From assembly GCF_040359615.1 (NCBI RefSeq), contig NZ_CP132942.1, positions 2,294,001-2,358,000 on the forward strand: a stretch of 64,000 nucleotides of DNA, in the 5' to 3' direction. Position 1 is the stretch's first letter. Each line of letters starts with the position of its first letter. Made by a program: the position numbers and the translations under genes. Below the pieces are notes generated by a model that was not told the DNA's origin, did not search any database, and worked only from the letters and a program-made list of their open reading frames with translations. This document shows, one piece after another, positions 1 to 9,097 of this stretch. The DNA is from Tunturibacter psychrotolerans (GTDB lineage Bacteria > Acidobacteriota > Terriglobia > Terriglobales > Acidobacteriaceae).

Positions 1-1
1 C

Positions 2-1366
2 CATTTGGATTTAGCCGGGATTGCGTGGCTGGAGGAGCTGCTGAATGAGGGTAGTTTTGCTTGCGTGCTTATTAGCCATGATCGTTATTTTCTTGAGAAT
101 GTTGCGACAGAGATAGTGGAACTGAACCGTGTGTATGCGGAAGGCCTTCTGCGGGTGAAGGGGACGTACTCGAAGTTCATCGAGGGCAAGCAGGCGTATA
201 TGGAGGCGCAGAGCAAGCTGCAGGATGCGCTGAAGAATCGCGTGAAGATCGAGGTGGACTGGCTGCGTCGGGGGCCGAAGGCGAGGAGTACGAAAGCAAA
301 GGCGCGGATCGATAATGCGCAGGATTTGATTGGGCAGTTGAAAGAGGTCAACTCGCGAGTGCAGACGTCGAGCGCGGGGATCGATTTTTCCGCGACGGAT
401 CGGCAGACGAAGCGGCTGGTAGAGCTGGAGGATGTTTCGGTTGTGCTGGGGGACCGGAAGATTGTTGAGGGGTTGAATTTTCTGGTGACCTCGGGGATGC
501 GCGTGGGGTTGGTGGGGCCGAATGGGAGCGGGAAGACTACGCTGCTGCGGCTGTTGACTGGCGAGTTGGAGCCTTCGAAGGGGACGATCAAGAAAGCTCC
601 TTCGTTGAAGATTGTCTACTTCAGCCAGATGCGAGAGCTCGAGGAAGAGGTGACTCTGCGGCGGGCGCTGGCTCCGGATTCGGACTCTGTGGTGTACCAG
701 GGCCGGGTGGTGCATGTGGCTAGTTATGCTACGAAGTTTTTGTTTACGAGTGAGCAGCTGAATCAGCCAGTGGAGCGTTTGAGTGGGGGAGAACGGGCTC
801 GGGTGTTGATTGCGAAGCTGATGCTGGAGCCTGCGGATTTGTTGTTGCTCGATGAGCCCACGAATGATCTGGATATTGCGACGCTGGAGATTCTTGAGGA
901 GAGTTTGCTCGAGTACACCGGGGCTCTCGTCTTAGTGACCCACGATCGTTACATGTTGGATCGGGTGTCGACGATTGTGCTGGGGCTGGATGGGCGCGGT
1001 GGCGCGGAGATGTTCGCGGATTACTCGCAGTGGGAGCAGTGGAGGGGCGTGAAGGTGGAGGATGCGATTGCTCCGGGGGCTGCGGGGGTTGCGGTTTCGC
1101 CTGCTGTTCCTGCGACGGCTTCAAATGGAGCGTCTGGTGGGAAGAAGAAACTGTCCTATCTGGAGGCTCGGGAGTATGCGGGGATCGAGGCTGCGGTGGA
1201 GGCGGCTGAGGATCGGCTGCAGAAGGCCAGGGAGACGATTGAGGATCCTGCGGTTGCGGTGGATGCGGCACGGTTGACTGCTGCGCTGGCGGAGATGGAG
1301 GCGGCGCAGTCGGTGGCGGATGAATTGTATGCGCGGTGGGCAGAGCTGACGGAGAAGGTTGGGTAG
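2..1366 (+). CDS. uup: ABC-F family ATPase, Uup-like (5' truncated by window edge)
   Basis: ABC-F proteins are soluble ATPases with two ABC cassettes; Uup-type members act on ribosomes or branched DNA structures. The reading frame is open to the first base and begins inside the Walker B/D-loop of the first cassette (HLDLAGI), so the N-terminal part lies outside the window. Counting from the TTG at position 5, the first H-loop (ISHDRYF) is near residues 23-29 and the inter-cassette linker spans about 40-130. The second cassette has Walker A GPNGSGKTT (171-179), signature LSGGERAR (259-266) and Walker B LLLLDEPTNDLD (279-290). An acidic/basic coiled coil of about 60 residues ends the protein, matching the Uup C-terminal domain, which is why Uup is preferred over other ABC-F subfamilies. 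It converges with the amidohydrolase downstream, 32 bases away. Confidence 0.9.
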   Translation, partial: HLDLAGIAWLEELLNEGSFACVLISHDRYFLENVATEIVELNRVYAEGLLRVKGTYSKFIEGKQAYMEAQSKLQDALKNRVKIEVDWLRRGPKARSTKAKARIDNAQDLIGQLKEVNSRVQTSSAGIDFSATDRQTKRLVELEDVSVVLGDRKIVEGLNFLVTSGMRVGLVGPNGSGKTTLLRLLTGELEPSKGTIKKAPSLKIVYFSQMRELEEEVTLRRALAPDSDSVVYQGRVVHVASYATKFLFTSEQLNQPVERLSGGERARVLIAKLMLEPADLLLLDEPTNDLDIATLEILEESLLEYTGALVLVTHDRYMLDRVSTIVLGLDGRGGAEMFADYSQWEQWRGVKVEDAIAPGAAGVAVSPAVPATASNGASGGKKKLSYLEAREYAGIEAAVEAAEDRLQKARETIEDPAVAVDAARLTAALAEMEAAQSVADELYARWAELTEKVG

Positions 1367-1398
1367 GTCTTCGTCGTTGCGATTGCCTTGGGCGAGTG

Positions 1399-2802
1399 TT
1401 AGTGCTGGGCGAGAACGCGGTGGTCGGATTCGGACTGAACTTTGTCGAGGTCGTGATGGAGAAGCTGATTGTGCTCGACCATCACTTCGCCGCCGACGTA
1501 GACGCTGTCGATGTCACGCTCCGCAGCGATGAGAACGAGGTTCGCGTAGGGGTCTTCGAGTGAGACGCCGAGACGCTTTGGGTTGATGAGGAGAAAGTCG
1601 GCGAACTTGCCGGGTTCGAGTGAACCTAATTTGTCTTTTACGTTGAGGACGTCGGCGGATCCCATGGTGTGTAGCCAGAGGACCTGGTAGGGGCTCATGA
1701 CAGTGGCGTCTTCGTACTTGTCGTGGATGGCGTAGAGGCCGGTGCGCATGTTTTCGAAGGGGTCGGCGAGATCGGCGCTGGCTTCGCCATCGACGCCCAT
1801 GCCAACGCGGATGCCCATCTTGAGATATTTCGGGATGTCTGCCGTTCCAGACGCGAGGCGACCATTGGAGAGTGGGTTCCAGGACATGGAAGCGCCGACT
1901 TTGGCGGTTTGCTCGAGGATGAAGTCGTCTGCGTGGATGAAGTGACCGAAGATGAGTTGGTTGTTGAGCAGGCCGCTTTCTTGCATCCAGCGAAACTTTG
2001 ACCGTTGCTCGCCCTGGTCGTCGGGCGCTTCGATGTAATGAGTCTGATTGCCGAGGTGGAACTCTTTCATCATGGCCGCTTCCATCACTGCCTGCTGGTA
2101 GGTGTTGTTGAAGGCAGTCATTCCACCGATCATGACGCTGAGAAAGTGTGAGTCGGGTGGTTGAGCGGCAGTCCAGTCTAGGAAGGTCTTGAGGCGCGTG
2201 CGCGCCTGCTCGATGGTGATGTTGGGAGACATTCGGTCGGGGGAGTAGCTGTGAACGAAACGGATGCCGGACTCCTGCGCACCGCGAAACTGGGCCTCTT
2301 CGAATTGGTTATTCAGGTCGGCGGTTTTGGCTCGTCCGCCGTAGGTGAAGTTGTAGGCGGTGGTGACGCCGTGTTCAAGATGGTCGAGTGAGCCGAGGAG
2401 AGCGAACCAATACATGTCTTCGGGTGAGGCTTTGGATGCGTGTTTGCCGTAGAGGTCGTCGATCCAGCCGGGGAGGGTTTTGTCGGCGGCGAGACCGCGG
2501 TAGGCTGCCTGCCAGAGGTGGCTGTGCGCGGAGATGAAGCCGGGAATCATGAAGTCGCCGTGGGCGTCGACGATTTTGTCGGCGTGGAGGCTGGCTGGCG
2601 GCTCGCCGGGTGCTACGGCCTGAATTGAGCCGTCTGATGCGATGGCTAGATAGCCGTTGATGGGCTCGCGTTGGTTGGCGGCCATCGTCATAATGCGCGC
2701 GTTGCGGATGATGAGCTTGGGATTCGCGGCGAATGATGGACAAGTCGCGATCGCGAGGAGGATGAACGTCCTGCGGAAGAGGATTGAGAGATGCCTGGCC
2801 AT
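1399..2802 (-). CDS. Secreted amidohydrolase, ATZ/TRZ (SsnA-like) type
   Basis: Metal-dependent hydrolase of the amidohydrolase superfamily, 467 aa. A signal peptide (about residues 1-25, ending near SFAAN) indicates export. The metal-binding AHSHLW motif sits at residues 92-97, after a typical N-terminal small beta domain (IIRNARIMTM). Downstream are the further conserved blocks FGHFIHADD, SMSWNPLSNGRLASG and GMGVDGEASADL with its metal-binding Asp. These resemble the chlorohydrolase/guanine-deaminase branch, but the substrate cannot be told from sequence. The frame starts 110 bases from a divergent second amidohydrolase, so the two probably share a promoter region. Confidence 0.85.
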   Translation of the reverse strand: MARHLSILFRRTFILLAIATCPSFAANPKLIIRNARIMTMAANQREPINGYLAIASDGSIQAVAPGEPPASLHADKIVDAHGDFMIPGFISAHSHLWQAAYRGLAADKTLPGWIDDLYGKHASKASPEDMYWFALLGSLDHLEHGVTTAYNFTYGGRAKTADLNNQFEEAQFRGAQESGIRFVHSYSPDRMSPNITIEQARTRLKTFLDWTAAQPPDSHFLSVMIGGMTAFNNTYQQAVMEAAMMKEFHLGNQTHYIEAPDDQGEQRSKFRWMQESGLLNNQLIFGHFIHADDFILEQTAKVGASMSWNPLSNGRLASGTADIPKYLKMGIRVGMGVDGEASADLADPFENMRTGLYAIHDKYEDATVMSPYQVLWLHTMGSADVLNVKDKLGSLEPGKFADFLLINPKRLGVSLEDPYANLVLIAAERDIDSVYVGGEVMVEHNQLLHHDLDKVQSESDHRVLAQH

Positions 2803-2912
2803 GGTTGTGTTTAGCGTGGATGGATTGTCAAGTCAATTGGAAAGTGTAGTGGCGCTTGCATTGTTTGTTTGGGGAGTGTGAGGCGATGGTTTCGCGATAT
2901 GCTGCTGGGATT

Positions 2913-4218
2913 ATGAAAAAACTTTTTTGCGGGATGGTTGTTGGGTTGGCGGGAGTGGCTTGTGCGGCGCAGGATGCGGGTGGTGCGGCTAAGCACGTGA
3001 CGGTGTTGCATGCGGCGCGAATGCTGGATGTGGCGGCTGGCAGAGTGGTGGCGCCGGGTGAGGTGTTGGTGGAGGGAGAGAAAATTGTCGCGGTTGGGGC
3101 GCATGTGGAGCGACCTGCGGGGGCAGAGGTGATTGATCTCGGGGACACGACGCTTATGCCTGGGTTGATCGATGCGCATGTGCATCTGTTTCTGCATCCG
3201 GGGGCGGAAGATTTGCAGACGGTGCAGGAGAGTGTTCCGGAGAGGACGTTGATTGCGGCAGGGGCGGCGAAGGCGGATTTGATGGCGGGCTTTACAGCGG
3301 AGCGCGATATGGGGACTGAGGGCGCGGGATGCGCTGATGTTGCAGTGCGAAATGCGATCAATTCGGGATTGATTCCGGGGCCGCGAATGCGCATGAGTTG
3401 CAATGCGATCGATTTGACGGGCGGTCATGAGGACGCGATCGGGTATAACCCGGCGCAGAAGGTGCTCTCGAATGCCGACTATGCGGATTCGAGCGAGGAA
3501 ATTGTGAAGGTGATTCGGGAGCAGAGGAAAGGTGGGGCGGACTTTACGAAGGTGTATGAGACAGGGAAGGATGGGGTGCGGGAGGGTGCGTTTGTGACGC
3601 CGTATCAGTACACGGAGGCGGAGCTTCGAGCGGCGGTGAAAGAGGCTGAGCGGACCGGCGGTGGAGTGGGTTCGGGGCGAGGGGGTAGCGGTGCATGCGA
3701 CGGGAGAGCCGGGGACGGGGTTTGCGGTGGCTGCTGGGGTAGCTTCGGTGGATCATGCGTATCAGTTGAGCGATTCGACGATGAAGGCTATGAAGGAGAA
3801 GCAGATTTATGCTGTGCCTACGTTTGCGATCAGCGAATATTTCGCGGACCACGCTGCGAGCAAACCGGCAGAGGCAAGGGAGAGGCAGTTGATTGTGTAT
3901 CATGCGGCCGAGTTTAAGAAGCAGCTTGCGGCTGGGGTGCCGGTGGCGATGGGAAGTGATGTGGGGCCGTTTCCGCATGGCACGCAGGCTCGTGAGCTGG
4001 AGTTGATGGTGGAGTTTGGAATGAACCCAGCGGCGGCGTTGCAGGCGGATCTGCTGAATGGAGCGAGGCTGCTGGGTTGGTCGGGGCAGATTGGGGAGTT
4101 GAAGGCTGGATACTTTGCGGATGTGATCGCTGTGCCGGGAGATCCGTTGGAGAATATCTCGGCGACGACGAAGGTGGTGTTTGTGATGAAGAATGGGGTC
4201 GTTTACAAGCGGCCTTGA
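2913..4218 (+). pseudogene. Secreted amidohydrolase (imidazolonepropionase-like), frameshifted
   Basis: Encodes a signal peptide (MKKLFCGMVVGLAGVACAAQ) and an amidohydrolase domain with the metal motif LIDAHVHLF. The frame starting at 2913 runs to about 3680 (…AAVKEAERTGG…). The rest of the domain, including VAVHATGEPG, SVDHAYQLSD and AMGSDVGPFPHG, continues in the next frame to 4218. Removing one G from the GGGGG run at 3681-3685 joins the halves and gives a continuous 434-residue protein, the usual family length. The defect is therefore a single +1 insertion in a homopolymer: either a recent mutation or an assembly error. An in-frame upstream start at 2856 is unlikely because the ATG at 2913 begins the signal peptide. 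Divergent from the preceding amidohydrolase. Confidence 0.8.
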
Positions 4219-4222
4219 GGTG

Positions 4223-4246
4223 CAGCCTGAGGGTGGGCTCAGGCTG
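4223..4246. terminator. Stem-loop between convergent genes
   Basis: CAGCCTGAG and CTCAGGCTG form a perfect 9-bp stem around a 6-base loop, just past the stop of the amidohydrolase and overlapping the stop of the convergent DinB gene. No T-run follows on either strand, so a role as a bidirectional terminator is inference from position. Confidence 0.45.
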
Positions 4247-4748
4247 ACCACTGCTCGTCGGCGGAGGGGCCGTAGAGTGCGGGGACAGGGATGTCGTTGA
4301 GGCGGAGATAGACGCCTAGCTGCGCGGTGTGGTGGATGAGGTGGTCGAAGCACATCTGGCGGAAGGATTGGGAGCGTGGAGCGTGCGAGATGATCGTTTC
4401 GCCGTAGGAGAACTTCCAGGGCTTTGAAAGGTGTTCGTCAGATGCGGCAGCGAGCGATGCGCGGCATTTGGCGGAGCTTTCGTCGAGCTGCTTCAGCGCA
4501 TTTTCGCGTGTGGTGAACTCGAGAGGCATGTGAGGGCGTTTTGAGTTGGCCATGTCCATGCCGTCGTCTTCGAGGATGTAGTGGCCGAACATGAGGAGGG
4601 TGGCGCAGTGCATGGCGAGCCTGCCGAAGGGCATGGATTTGTCATGACACTTCCAGTCGGTTTTGCCTTCTGGGACGCGCTCGAGGGTGCGGCGCGTGTT
4701 GGAGACTTCGGTGTCGAAGTCCTGGAGGAGAATTTCTGAGATGGTCAT
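4239..4748 (-). CDS. DinB family protein
   Basis: Small four-helix-bundle protein of 169 aa from the DinB/YfiT-like putative metalloenzyme superfamily, typically cytoplasmic. Metal-ligand histidines are visible in LAMHCATLLMFGH and in the C-terminal DHLIHHTAQLGVYLR motif, the most recognisable part of the family. Some members are thiol-dependent transferases, but nothing here identifies a substrate. The start has a good upstream ribosome site (AAGGAGCACC before ATG). It converges with the amidohydrolase, and a stem-loop overlaps its stop codon. Confidence 0.85.
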   Translation of the reverse strand: MTISEILLQDFDTEVSNTRRTLERVPEGKTDWKCHDKSMPFGRLAMHCATLLMFGHYILEDDGMDMANSKRPHMPLEFTTRENALKQLDESSAKCRASLAAASDEHLSKPWKFSYGETIISHAPRSQSFRQMCFDHLIHHTAQLGVYLRLNDIPVPALYGPSADEQWSA

Positions 4749-4818
4749 TGGTGCTCCTTCAAAGTTGGAGAGAAGGATATACGAGGAAAGCTACAGATGG
4801 ATGAGACTAAGCAAAATG

Positions 4819-4879
4819 TGGCTCCTCTCAACTGCGCAACGGACGATGAGACTGTCCGCTGCTTCGGTCGAGATGACGG
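4819..4879. repeat. REP-like palindromic intergenic repeat, copy 1
   Basis: An imperfect palindrome (GGAC…GTCC arms) followed by the tail TCGAGATGACGG. A second copy sits at 9910-9970 with the same order of blocks (CTCTC, ACT, ACTGT, TCGAGATGACG). Both lie in intergenic gaps between minus-strand genes. Confidence 0.5.
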
Positions 4880-4913
4880 AGGTTCGAGTGGGAGGAAGAC
4901 TGTCGATTGATCT

Positions 4914-5675
4914 TTACAGGCCGGTGACGTTGAAGCCGCAGTCTACGAAAGTGATTTCGCCGGTGATACCGCTGGCTAGATCGCTTGAGAGGAACATGGC
5001 TGCGTTACCCACTTCGAGCTGGTCTACGTTACGGTGGAGTGGGGCGCGTTGTTCGACTGCGGTAAGGATACTGGTGAAGTCGCTGATGCCGCGCGCAGCG
5101 AGGGTTTTGATGGGACCTGCGGAGATGGCGTTGACTCGGATCTTCTTCGCGCCGAGGTCGGAGGCGAGGTAGCGGACCGCGGCTTCGAGGCCGGCTTTGG
5201 CTACGCCCATGATGTTGTAGTTGGGGAAGACCTTTTCTGCGCCGTAGTAGGTGAGGGTGAGGATGGAGCTGCCTTCGGCCATGAGGGGTTCGGCGGCGCG
5301 GGCGAGCGCGATGAGGGAGTAGACGCTGATGTCGTGAGCGATGCGGAAGTCTTCACGGGCGGTGTTGAGGACGTTGTTCTTGATGTTGGGAGCGAAGCCG
5401 ATGGAGTGGACGAGGATGTCGATTTTTCCGTAGGCGGATTTGAGTTGCTCGAAGACGCTGTCGATGTCGGCGTCGATGGAGACGTCGCAGCGGAAGGTTT
5501 TGGTGTTGGGCAAATCGGCGGCGAGTTCTTCGGCTTCGCGCTGGAGGCGCTCGTTCTGGTAGCAGATGGCGAGGGTGGCGCCGGCTTCGGAGAGCTTCTG
5601 GGCTATGCCCCAGGCGATGCTGCGTTTGTTGGCGAGGCCGAAGACGACGGCTACTTTGCCTTTGAGGTCAATCAT
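4914..5675 (-). CDS. fabI: Enoyl-[acyl-carrier-protein] reductase [NADH]
   Basis: Catalyses the last reduction of each type II fatty-acid elongation cycle in the cytoplasm. The protein is 253 aa from the chosen ATG at 5675, which gives the standard FabI N-terminus MIDLKGKVAV and follows AGGAG on the minus strand; the open frame extends 29 codons further without support. Diagnostic features are the divergent nucleotide-binding turn (GLANKRSIAWGIA), SIGFAP near residue 91, and the Y-x6-K catalytic pair at Tyr153 and Lys160 inside NYNIMGVAKAG. The C-terminus (GEITFVDCGFNVTGL) is also typical. It is divergent from the Tat oxidoreductase. Confidence 0.95.
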   Translation of the reverse strand: MIDLKGKVAVVFGLANKRSIAWGIAQKLSEAGATLAICYQNERLQREAEELAADLPNTKTFRCDVSIDADIDSVFEQLKSAYGKIDILVHSIGFAPNIKNNVLNTAREDFRIAHDISVYSLIALARAAEPLMAEGSSILTLTYYGAEKVFPNYNIMGVAKAGLEAAVRYLASDLGAKKIRVNAISAGPIKTLAARGISDFTSILTAVEQRAPLHRNVDQLEVGNAAMFLSSDLASGITGEITFVDCGFNVTGL

Positions 5676-5812
5676 GATGTTGGATGTCTCCTGTTTCAAT
5701 TGCGCAAGATTGAGGATATCAGCGTATCCGGTGGCGCGAATACTGTCGGCACGGTGACGCATGAGGATACGACTTGATCTATGCTGGATTCGCAGCTAAG
5801 GAGACCAAGAGC

Positions 5813-7129
5813 ATGTCGGAGTTTTCGCGGAGACGGTTTTTGCAGACGGGGAGCGGGTTGGCGATGTCGGCGGTGTTGCCGGGTGCGGTGATGCTTGGGG
5901 AAGAACAGGCGCAACCCGTCGCGAGTGGGGACCGGGTGAGATTCGCGAGCATCGGGGTGGGGATTCAGGGGTCCCAGTTGTTAAGGAACGCTGTGAGTCT
6001 GCCGCAGGCGCAGTGTGTGGCGGCGTGCGATCTGTATGACGGGCGGCATATGCTTGCGAAAGAGATTGCTGGACCGAATATCAAGACGACGCGGCGCTAT
6101 CAGGAGATTCTGGAGGATAAGGATATTGAGGCGGTGATTGTTGCGGTGCCGGATCACTGGCATAAGCAGGTGACCGTCGACGCGATTCGCGCGGGGAAGG
6201 ATGTGCACTGCGAGAAGCCGATGGCGCACACGATCCCCGAGGGCGAGGAGATGGTTGCGGCGGTGAAGGGAAGCAAGAACTTTGTCCAGGTTGGTTCGCA
6301 GCGGGTGAGCTCGAAGGTGTTTGCGAAGGCGAAGGAGTTGTATGACTCGGGCGCGATTGGCGAGGTGCATCAGGTGGAGTTGCAGTTGGGGAGGAACTCA
6401 CCTGGTGGTGCGTGGGTGTATCCGCCGCCGCTTGATCTGTCGCCGGAGACGCTGGACTGGGTGACGTGGCAGGGGACTGCGCCTAAGAAGGCGTTCGACC
6501 CGATTGCGTTTGCGCGGTGGCGTGCGTTTCATGAGTACGGCACGGGCATGGCGGGCGATCTGATGGTGCATCTGCTGACGGGGATGCAATTTGTAACTGG
6601 CATCAACGCAATTCCGGATCGAGCTTATTCGATTGGGGGGATCTATCGCTGGAAGGATGGGCGGAATATGCCGGACCTGATGGTGACCTCGTTTGAATAT
6701 GGCAATGTGCCGGTGACGGTGCGGTTGACGCTGGGGACGGAGACGCCTGAGGTCACTCGGGTGATGGGGCCGAAGGGTGTTATTGAGATTTCGAACACCA
6801 ATACGGTGACGTTGATTCCTGAACTGGGAGTTGATCGCTCGCCGGCTTATGGGATCAACGGGTTTCCGGCTGCGATGCATGCGCAGTATGAGAAGCAGTG
6901 GCATGCAGAGCACGATGCGTTTCTGGCGGAGCATCCGCTGGATGACACGATGATGTGGAAGGGGCCGTCGTGGGATGAGCTGAGGCCGCACCTGGCTACG
7001 TTCTTCGATGCGGTGAGGTCGAGGAAGCCTGTGGTGGAGGATGTGGTGTTTGGGCATCATGCGGCGGCGGCTTGCCACATGGCGAACGCTTCTTACTTCG
7101 AGAAGAAGGTGATCCTGAAGACTGCCTAG
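5813..7129 (+). CDS. Gfo/Idh/MocA family oxidoreductase, Tat-exported
   Basis: NAD(P)-dependent sugar/inositol-type dehydrogenase fold of 438 aa. The ATG at 5813 is chosen because AAGGAG precedes it by 9 bases and it opens a twin-arginine signal (SRRRFLQTGSGLAMSAVLPGAV), implying folded export with bound cofactor. The Rossmann motif is unusually written as SIGVGIQGSQLLRN, followed by EKP (VHCEKPMAHTIPEGEEM) and a C-terminal substrate domain. Exported members are abundant in Acidobacteriota and Planctomycetota and are thought to act on sugars, but the substrate is unknown here. Its last four bases overlap the stop of the convergent EVE gene. Confidence 0.88.
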   Translation: MSEFSRRRFLQTGSGLAMSAVLPGAVMLGEEQAQPVASGDRVRFASIGVGIQGSQLLRNAVSLPQAQCVAACDLYDGRHMLAKEIAGPNIKTTRRYQEILEDKDIEAVIVAVPDHWHKQVTVDAIRAGKDVHCEKPMAHTIPEGEEMVAAVKGSKNFVQVGSQRVSSKVFAKAKELYDSGAIGEVHQVELQLGRNSPGGAWVYPPPLDLSPETLDWVTWQGTAPKKAFDPIAFARWRAFHEYGTGMAGDLMVHLLTGMQFVTGINAIPDRAYSIGGIYRWKDGRNMPDLMVTSFEYGNVPVTVRLTLGTETPEVTRVMGPKGVIEISNTNTVTLIPELGVDRSPAYGINGFPAAMHAQYEKQWHAEHDAFLAEHPLDDTMMWKGPSWDELRPHLATFFDAVRSRKPVVEDVVFGHHAAAACHMANASYFEKKVILKTA

Positions 7130-7503
7130 GCTGTCAGCCAGTCGTACTGCGCGTCGGTGAGAGGGACGACGGAGAGGCGGAACTGGCGAAACAGGATTGA
7201 ATCTTTGAAGACGGCGGCGGTGCGCATGTCGGCGAGGGTCTTCTCGGCTTTGAGCCGCTTGACCGGCTTGATGCGAACTTGTGGGTTTTTGGGATCGGTG
7301 GCGTCGACGGAGACTACTTTCGCCAAGCCCACGGCCGCTTTGCCAACGTTGGAGTGATAAATGACGAGATTTTCGCCCTTTTTCATGCCGCGGAGGTTGA
7401 GAAGAGCCTGAGGGTTGGAGATACCGTCCCACGTGGTCTCGCCGTCGCGTTCGAGGTCGTCGAAGGAGTATTTGGTCGGTTCGGTCTTTAGCAGGAATGC
7501 CAT
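7126..7503 (-). CDS. EVE domain-containing protein
   Basis: 125 aa, consisting of a single EVE domain (PUA-like fold). The start MAFLLKTEPTKYSFDDLERDG and the core TTWDGISNPQALLNLRGMKKGE are the family signatures. EVE domains are proposed to bind modified bases in nucleic acids. It lies 56 bases downstream of murI on the same strand and may be the last gene of that cell-wall transcript. Confidence 0.9.
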   Translation of the reverse strand: MAFLLKTEPTKYSFDDLERDGETTWDGISNPQALLNLRGMKKGENLVIYHSNVGKAAVGLAKVVSVDATDPKNPQVRIKPVKRLKAEKTLADMRTAAVFKDSILFRQFRLSVVPLTDAQYDWLTA

Positions 7504-7559
7504 TTGTTTTGTCTCTTTTCGTTGAGGTCGACAAGAAGCTGCTTGTGGCCGGATCTAGT

Positions 7560-8417
7560 TTAGCCCCCGAGGTCGATGAGATTGACTTCGGCGACGGGCT
7601 TGCCGAGAAAGTTGGAACCTAGTCGCTGAAATTTTTCGATGGAGTCGGTGGCGTAGAAGGTGCAAGTGGGTTTGGCGTCGCTGGTGCGATTGGGAAATTG
7701 CCGGGCTACGAGGGCGGCGGTGGCGCGGGCGGCCGCGTCGGCAGAGTCGATGATGGTGAGCGGGTGGCCGATGGCGTCGAGGGTGCGGTGGATGGCCTGT
7801 TCGATGAGGGGATAGTGGGTGCAGCCGAGGAGAAGGGTTTGGGTCGCGGGGGCGGCGGCTAGGGCCTCGGTGAGATAGATCTTCAGGACATCGTCGGTGA
7901 CGGGATGGTTGGTCCAGCCTTCTTCGACGAGAGGGACTAGGAGGGGACACGCCTTTTCGCAGGCTTCGAGGCCGAGGGCATTGAGCGCGCGGGTGTAGGC
8001 GTGGGATTGGACCGTGGCGGCGGTGGCGAGGACGAGGACGTGGTGTGGGCCGTCGGGAAAGCTTGAAGTCGTGAGGGCGGCGTGGGCGCCGGGTTCCACT
8101 ACTCCGATGACGGGGATCGGGAGGGCTTCCTGAATGTCTGGGAGGGCGAGTGCGGTGGCGGTGTTGCAGGCGATGACGAGAAGGTCGGCGCCCTGGGCTT
8201 GGAGGAACTTTGCGCTGGAGACGGCGTAACGCGCGACGGTCTCGCGCGACTTGGAGCCGTAGGGGAGACGAGCTGTGTCGCCGAGGAAGATGTAATGCGC
8301 GTCAGGGATGAGGGCGAGAAGAGCCCGGAGGACGGTGAGACCGCCGAAGCCAGAGTCGAAGACGCCGATGGTGAGGGACTTTGCGGTGTTTGGTTGGGCT
8401 GCGGGTCTTTCGGTCAT
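7560..8417 (-). CDS. murI: Glutamate racemase
   Basis: Interconverts L- and D-glutamate to supply D-Glu for peptidoglycan; cytoplasmic and cofactor-independent. At 285 aa it has the expected size. Catalytic landmarks are DSGFGGLTVL (21-30), the first catalytic Cys84 in VIACNTATAL and the second Cys199 in LLGCTHYPLI; both cysteines are present, so the enzyme should be active. It is transcribed after the GerMN and amidase genes with 20 bases between stop and start, consistent with a peptidoglycan operon. Confidence 0.95.
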   Translation of the reverse strand: MTERPAAQPNTAKSLTIGVFDSGFGGLTVLRALLALIPDAHYIFLGDTARLPYGSKSRETVARYAVSSAKFLQAQGADLLVIACNTATALALPDIQEALPIPVIGVVEPGAHAALTTSSFPDGPHHVLVLATAATVQSHAYTRALNALGLEACEKACPLLVPLVEEGWTNHPVTDDVLKIYLTEALAAAPATQTLLLGCTHYPLIEQAIHRTLDAIGHPLTIIDSADAAARATAALVARQFPNRTSDAKPTCTFYATDSIEKFQRLGSNFLGKPVAEVNLIDLGG

Positions 8418-8437
8418 GGCTGTTTGATAGCTTTCGT

Positions 8438-9097
8438 TTATAACTGAGGAGTTTCGGTGGGCGGGGCCGGGTGAACGGTGGTGTCGACCGCTGGATAGGT
8501 GCGGAGGAGATCGGCGTGACCGGCGAGGGTGTCGTGCGGCTGGCCGTCGACGAGGAAACGGATACTGGTGACCTCGGGAAGAGCGGCATGGAGAGTCCCG
8601 ATGATCGATTGCAGGGTGAGGGCTTCGACCTGAATGCCTGAGGGGTGGTTGTCTACGAAAGAGCCGCGGAGATTGACGATGGCCAGCTGTTTGGCTTCGG
8701 TTGGGGCAGAACTCGTTGAGGGTTTGTTGGGAGAGTTGGGCGGTTCGCCGAGCAGGAAGACGTCGTCGACTGCTGGGCCGCTTTGGAGTGGATGTTTCGA
8801 GGTGGGGAGAGAGTAGGCAGTGAGGAGGTGATCGAGCAGGGTGCGGGCGCGGAGAGTGGGGGCCTGGGGGAGCGCGAGGGATTCGGTGGTTGGTGTGATG
8901 GAGGCGTCGGTGTCGTTGGCGAGGTAGAGGGTGACGTCCTCTGTGCTGGTGGCTGTCGGAGCGGCGATGGGGGTGGCGTCGTTGAGGGCGGCGAGGCGCT
9001 TGTGTGCCTGCTGGCAGCCGCGGAGCAGAAAGGCGGACATGAGGAAGATGCCGGCGAAGAGGCTCCAGAAGAGAATGCGCTGGTAGCGGGGGATCAT
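8438..9097 (-). CDS. GerMN domain-containing envelope protein
   Basis: 219 aa with one N-terminal membrane segment (about residues 8-25, ILFWSLFAGIFLMSAFLL) and a C-terminal GerMN domain. That domain is visible from the conserved VNLRGSFVD…GIQVEALTLQSIIGTLHAALPEVTSIRFLVDGQ stretch around residues 145-200. GerMN domains occur in sporulation protein GerM and in cell-wall-linked proteins of non-sporulating bacteria. Its start codon overlaps the stop of the amidase (ATGA), so the two are translationally coupled. Confidence 0.82.
   Translation of the reverse strand: MIPRYQRILFWSLFAGIFLMSAFLLRGCQQAHKRLAALNDATPIAAPTATSTEDVTLYLANDTDASITPTTESLALPQAPTLRARTLLDHLLTAYSLPTSKHPLQSGPAVDDVFLLGEPPNSPNKPSTSSAPTEAKQLAIVNLRGSFVDNHPSGIQVEALTLQSIIGTLHAALPEVTSIRFLVDGQPHDTLAGHADLLRTYPAVDTTVHPAPPTETPQL

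Noticed and set aside
6398..7534. Long minus-strand frame (378 codons) opposite the Tat oxidoreductase
   Set aside because: Low-complexity Arg/His/Pro content typical of antisense to a GC-rich gene; it also crosses two real genes.
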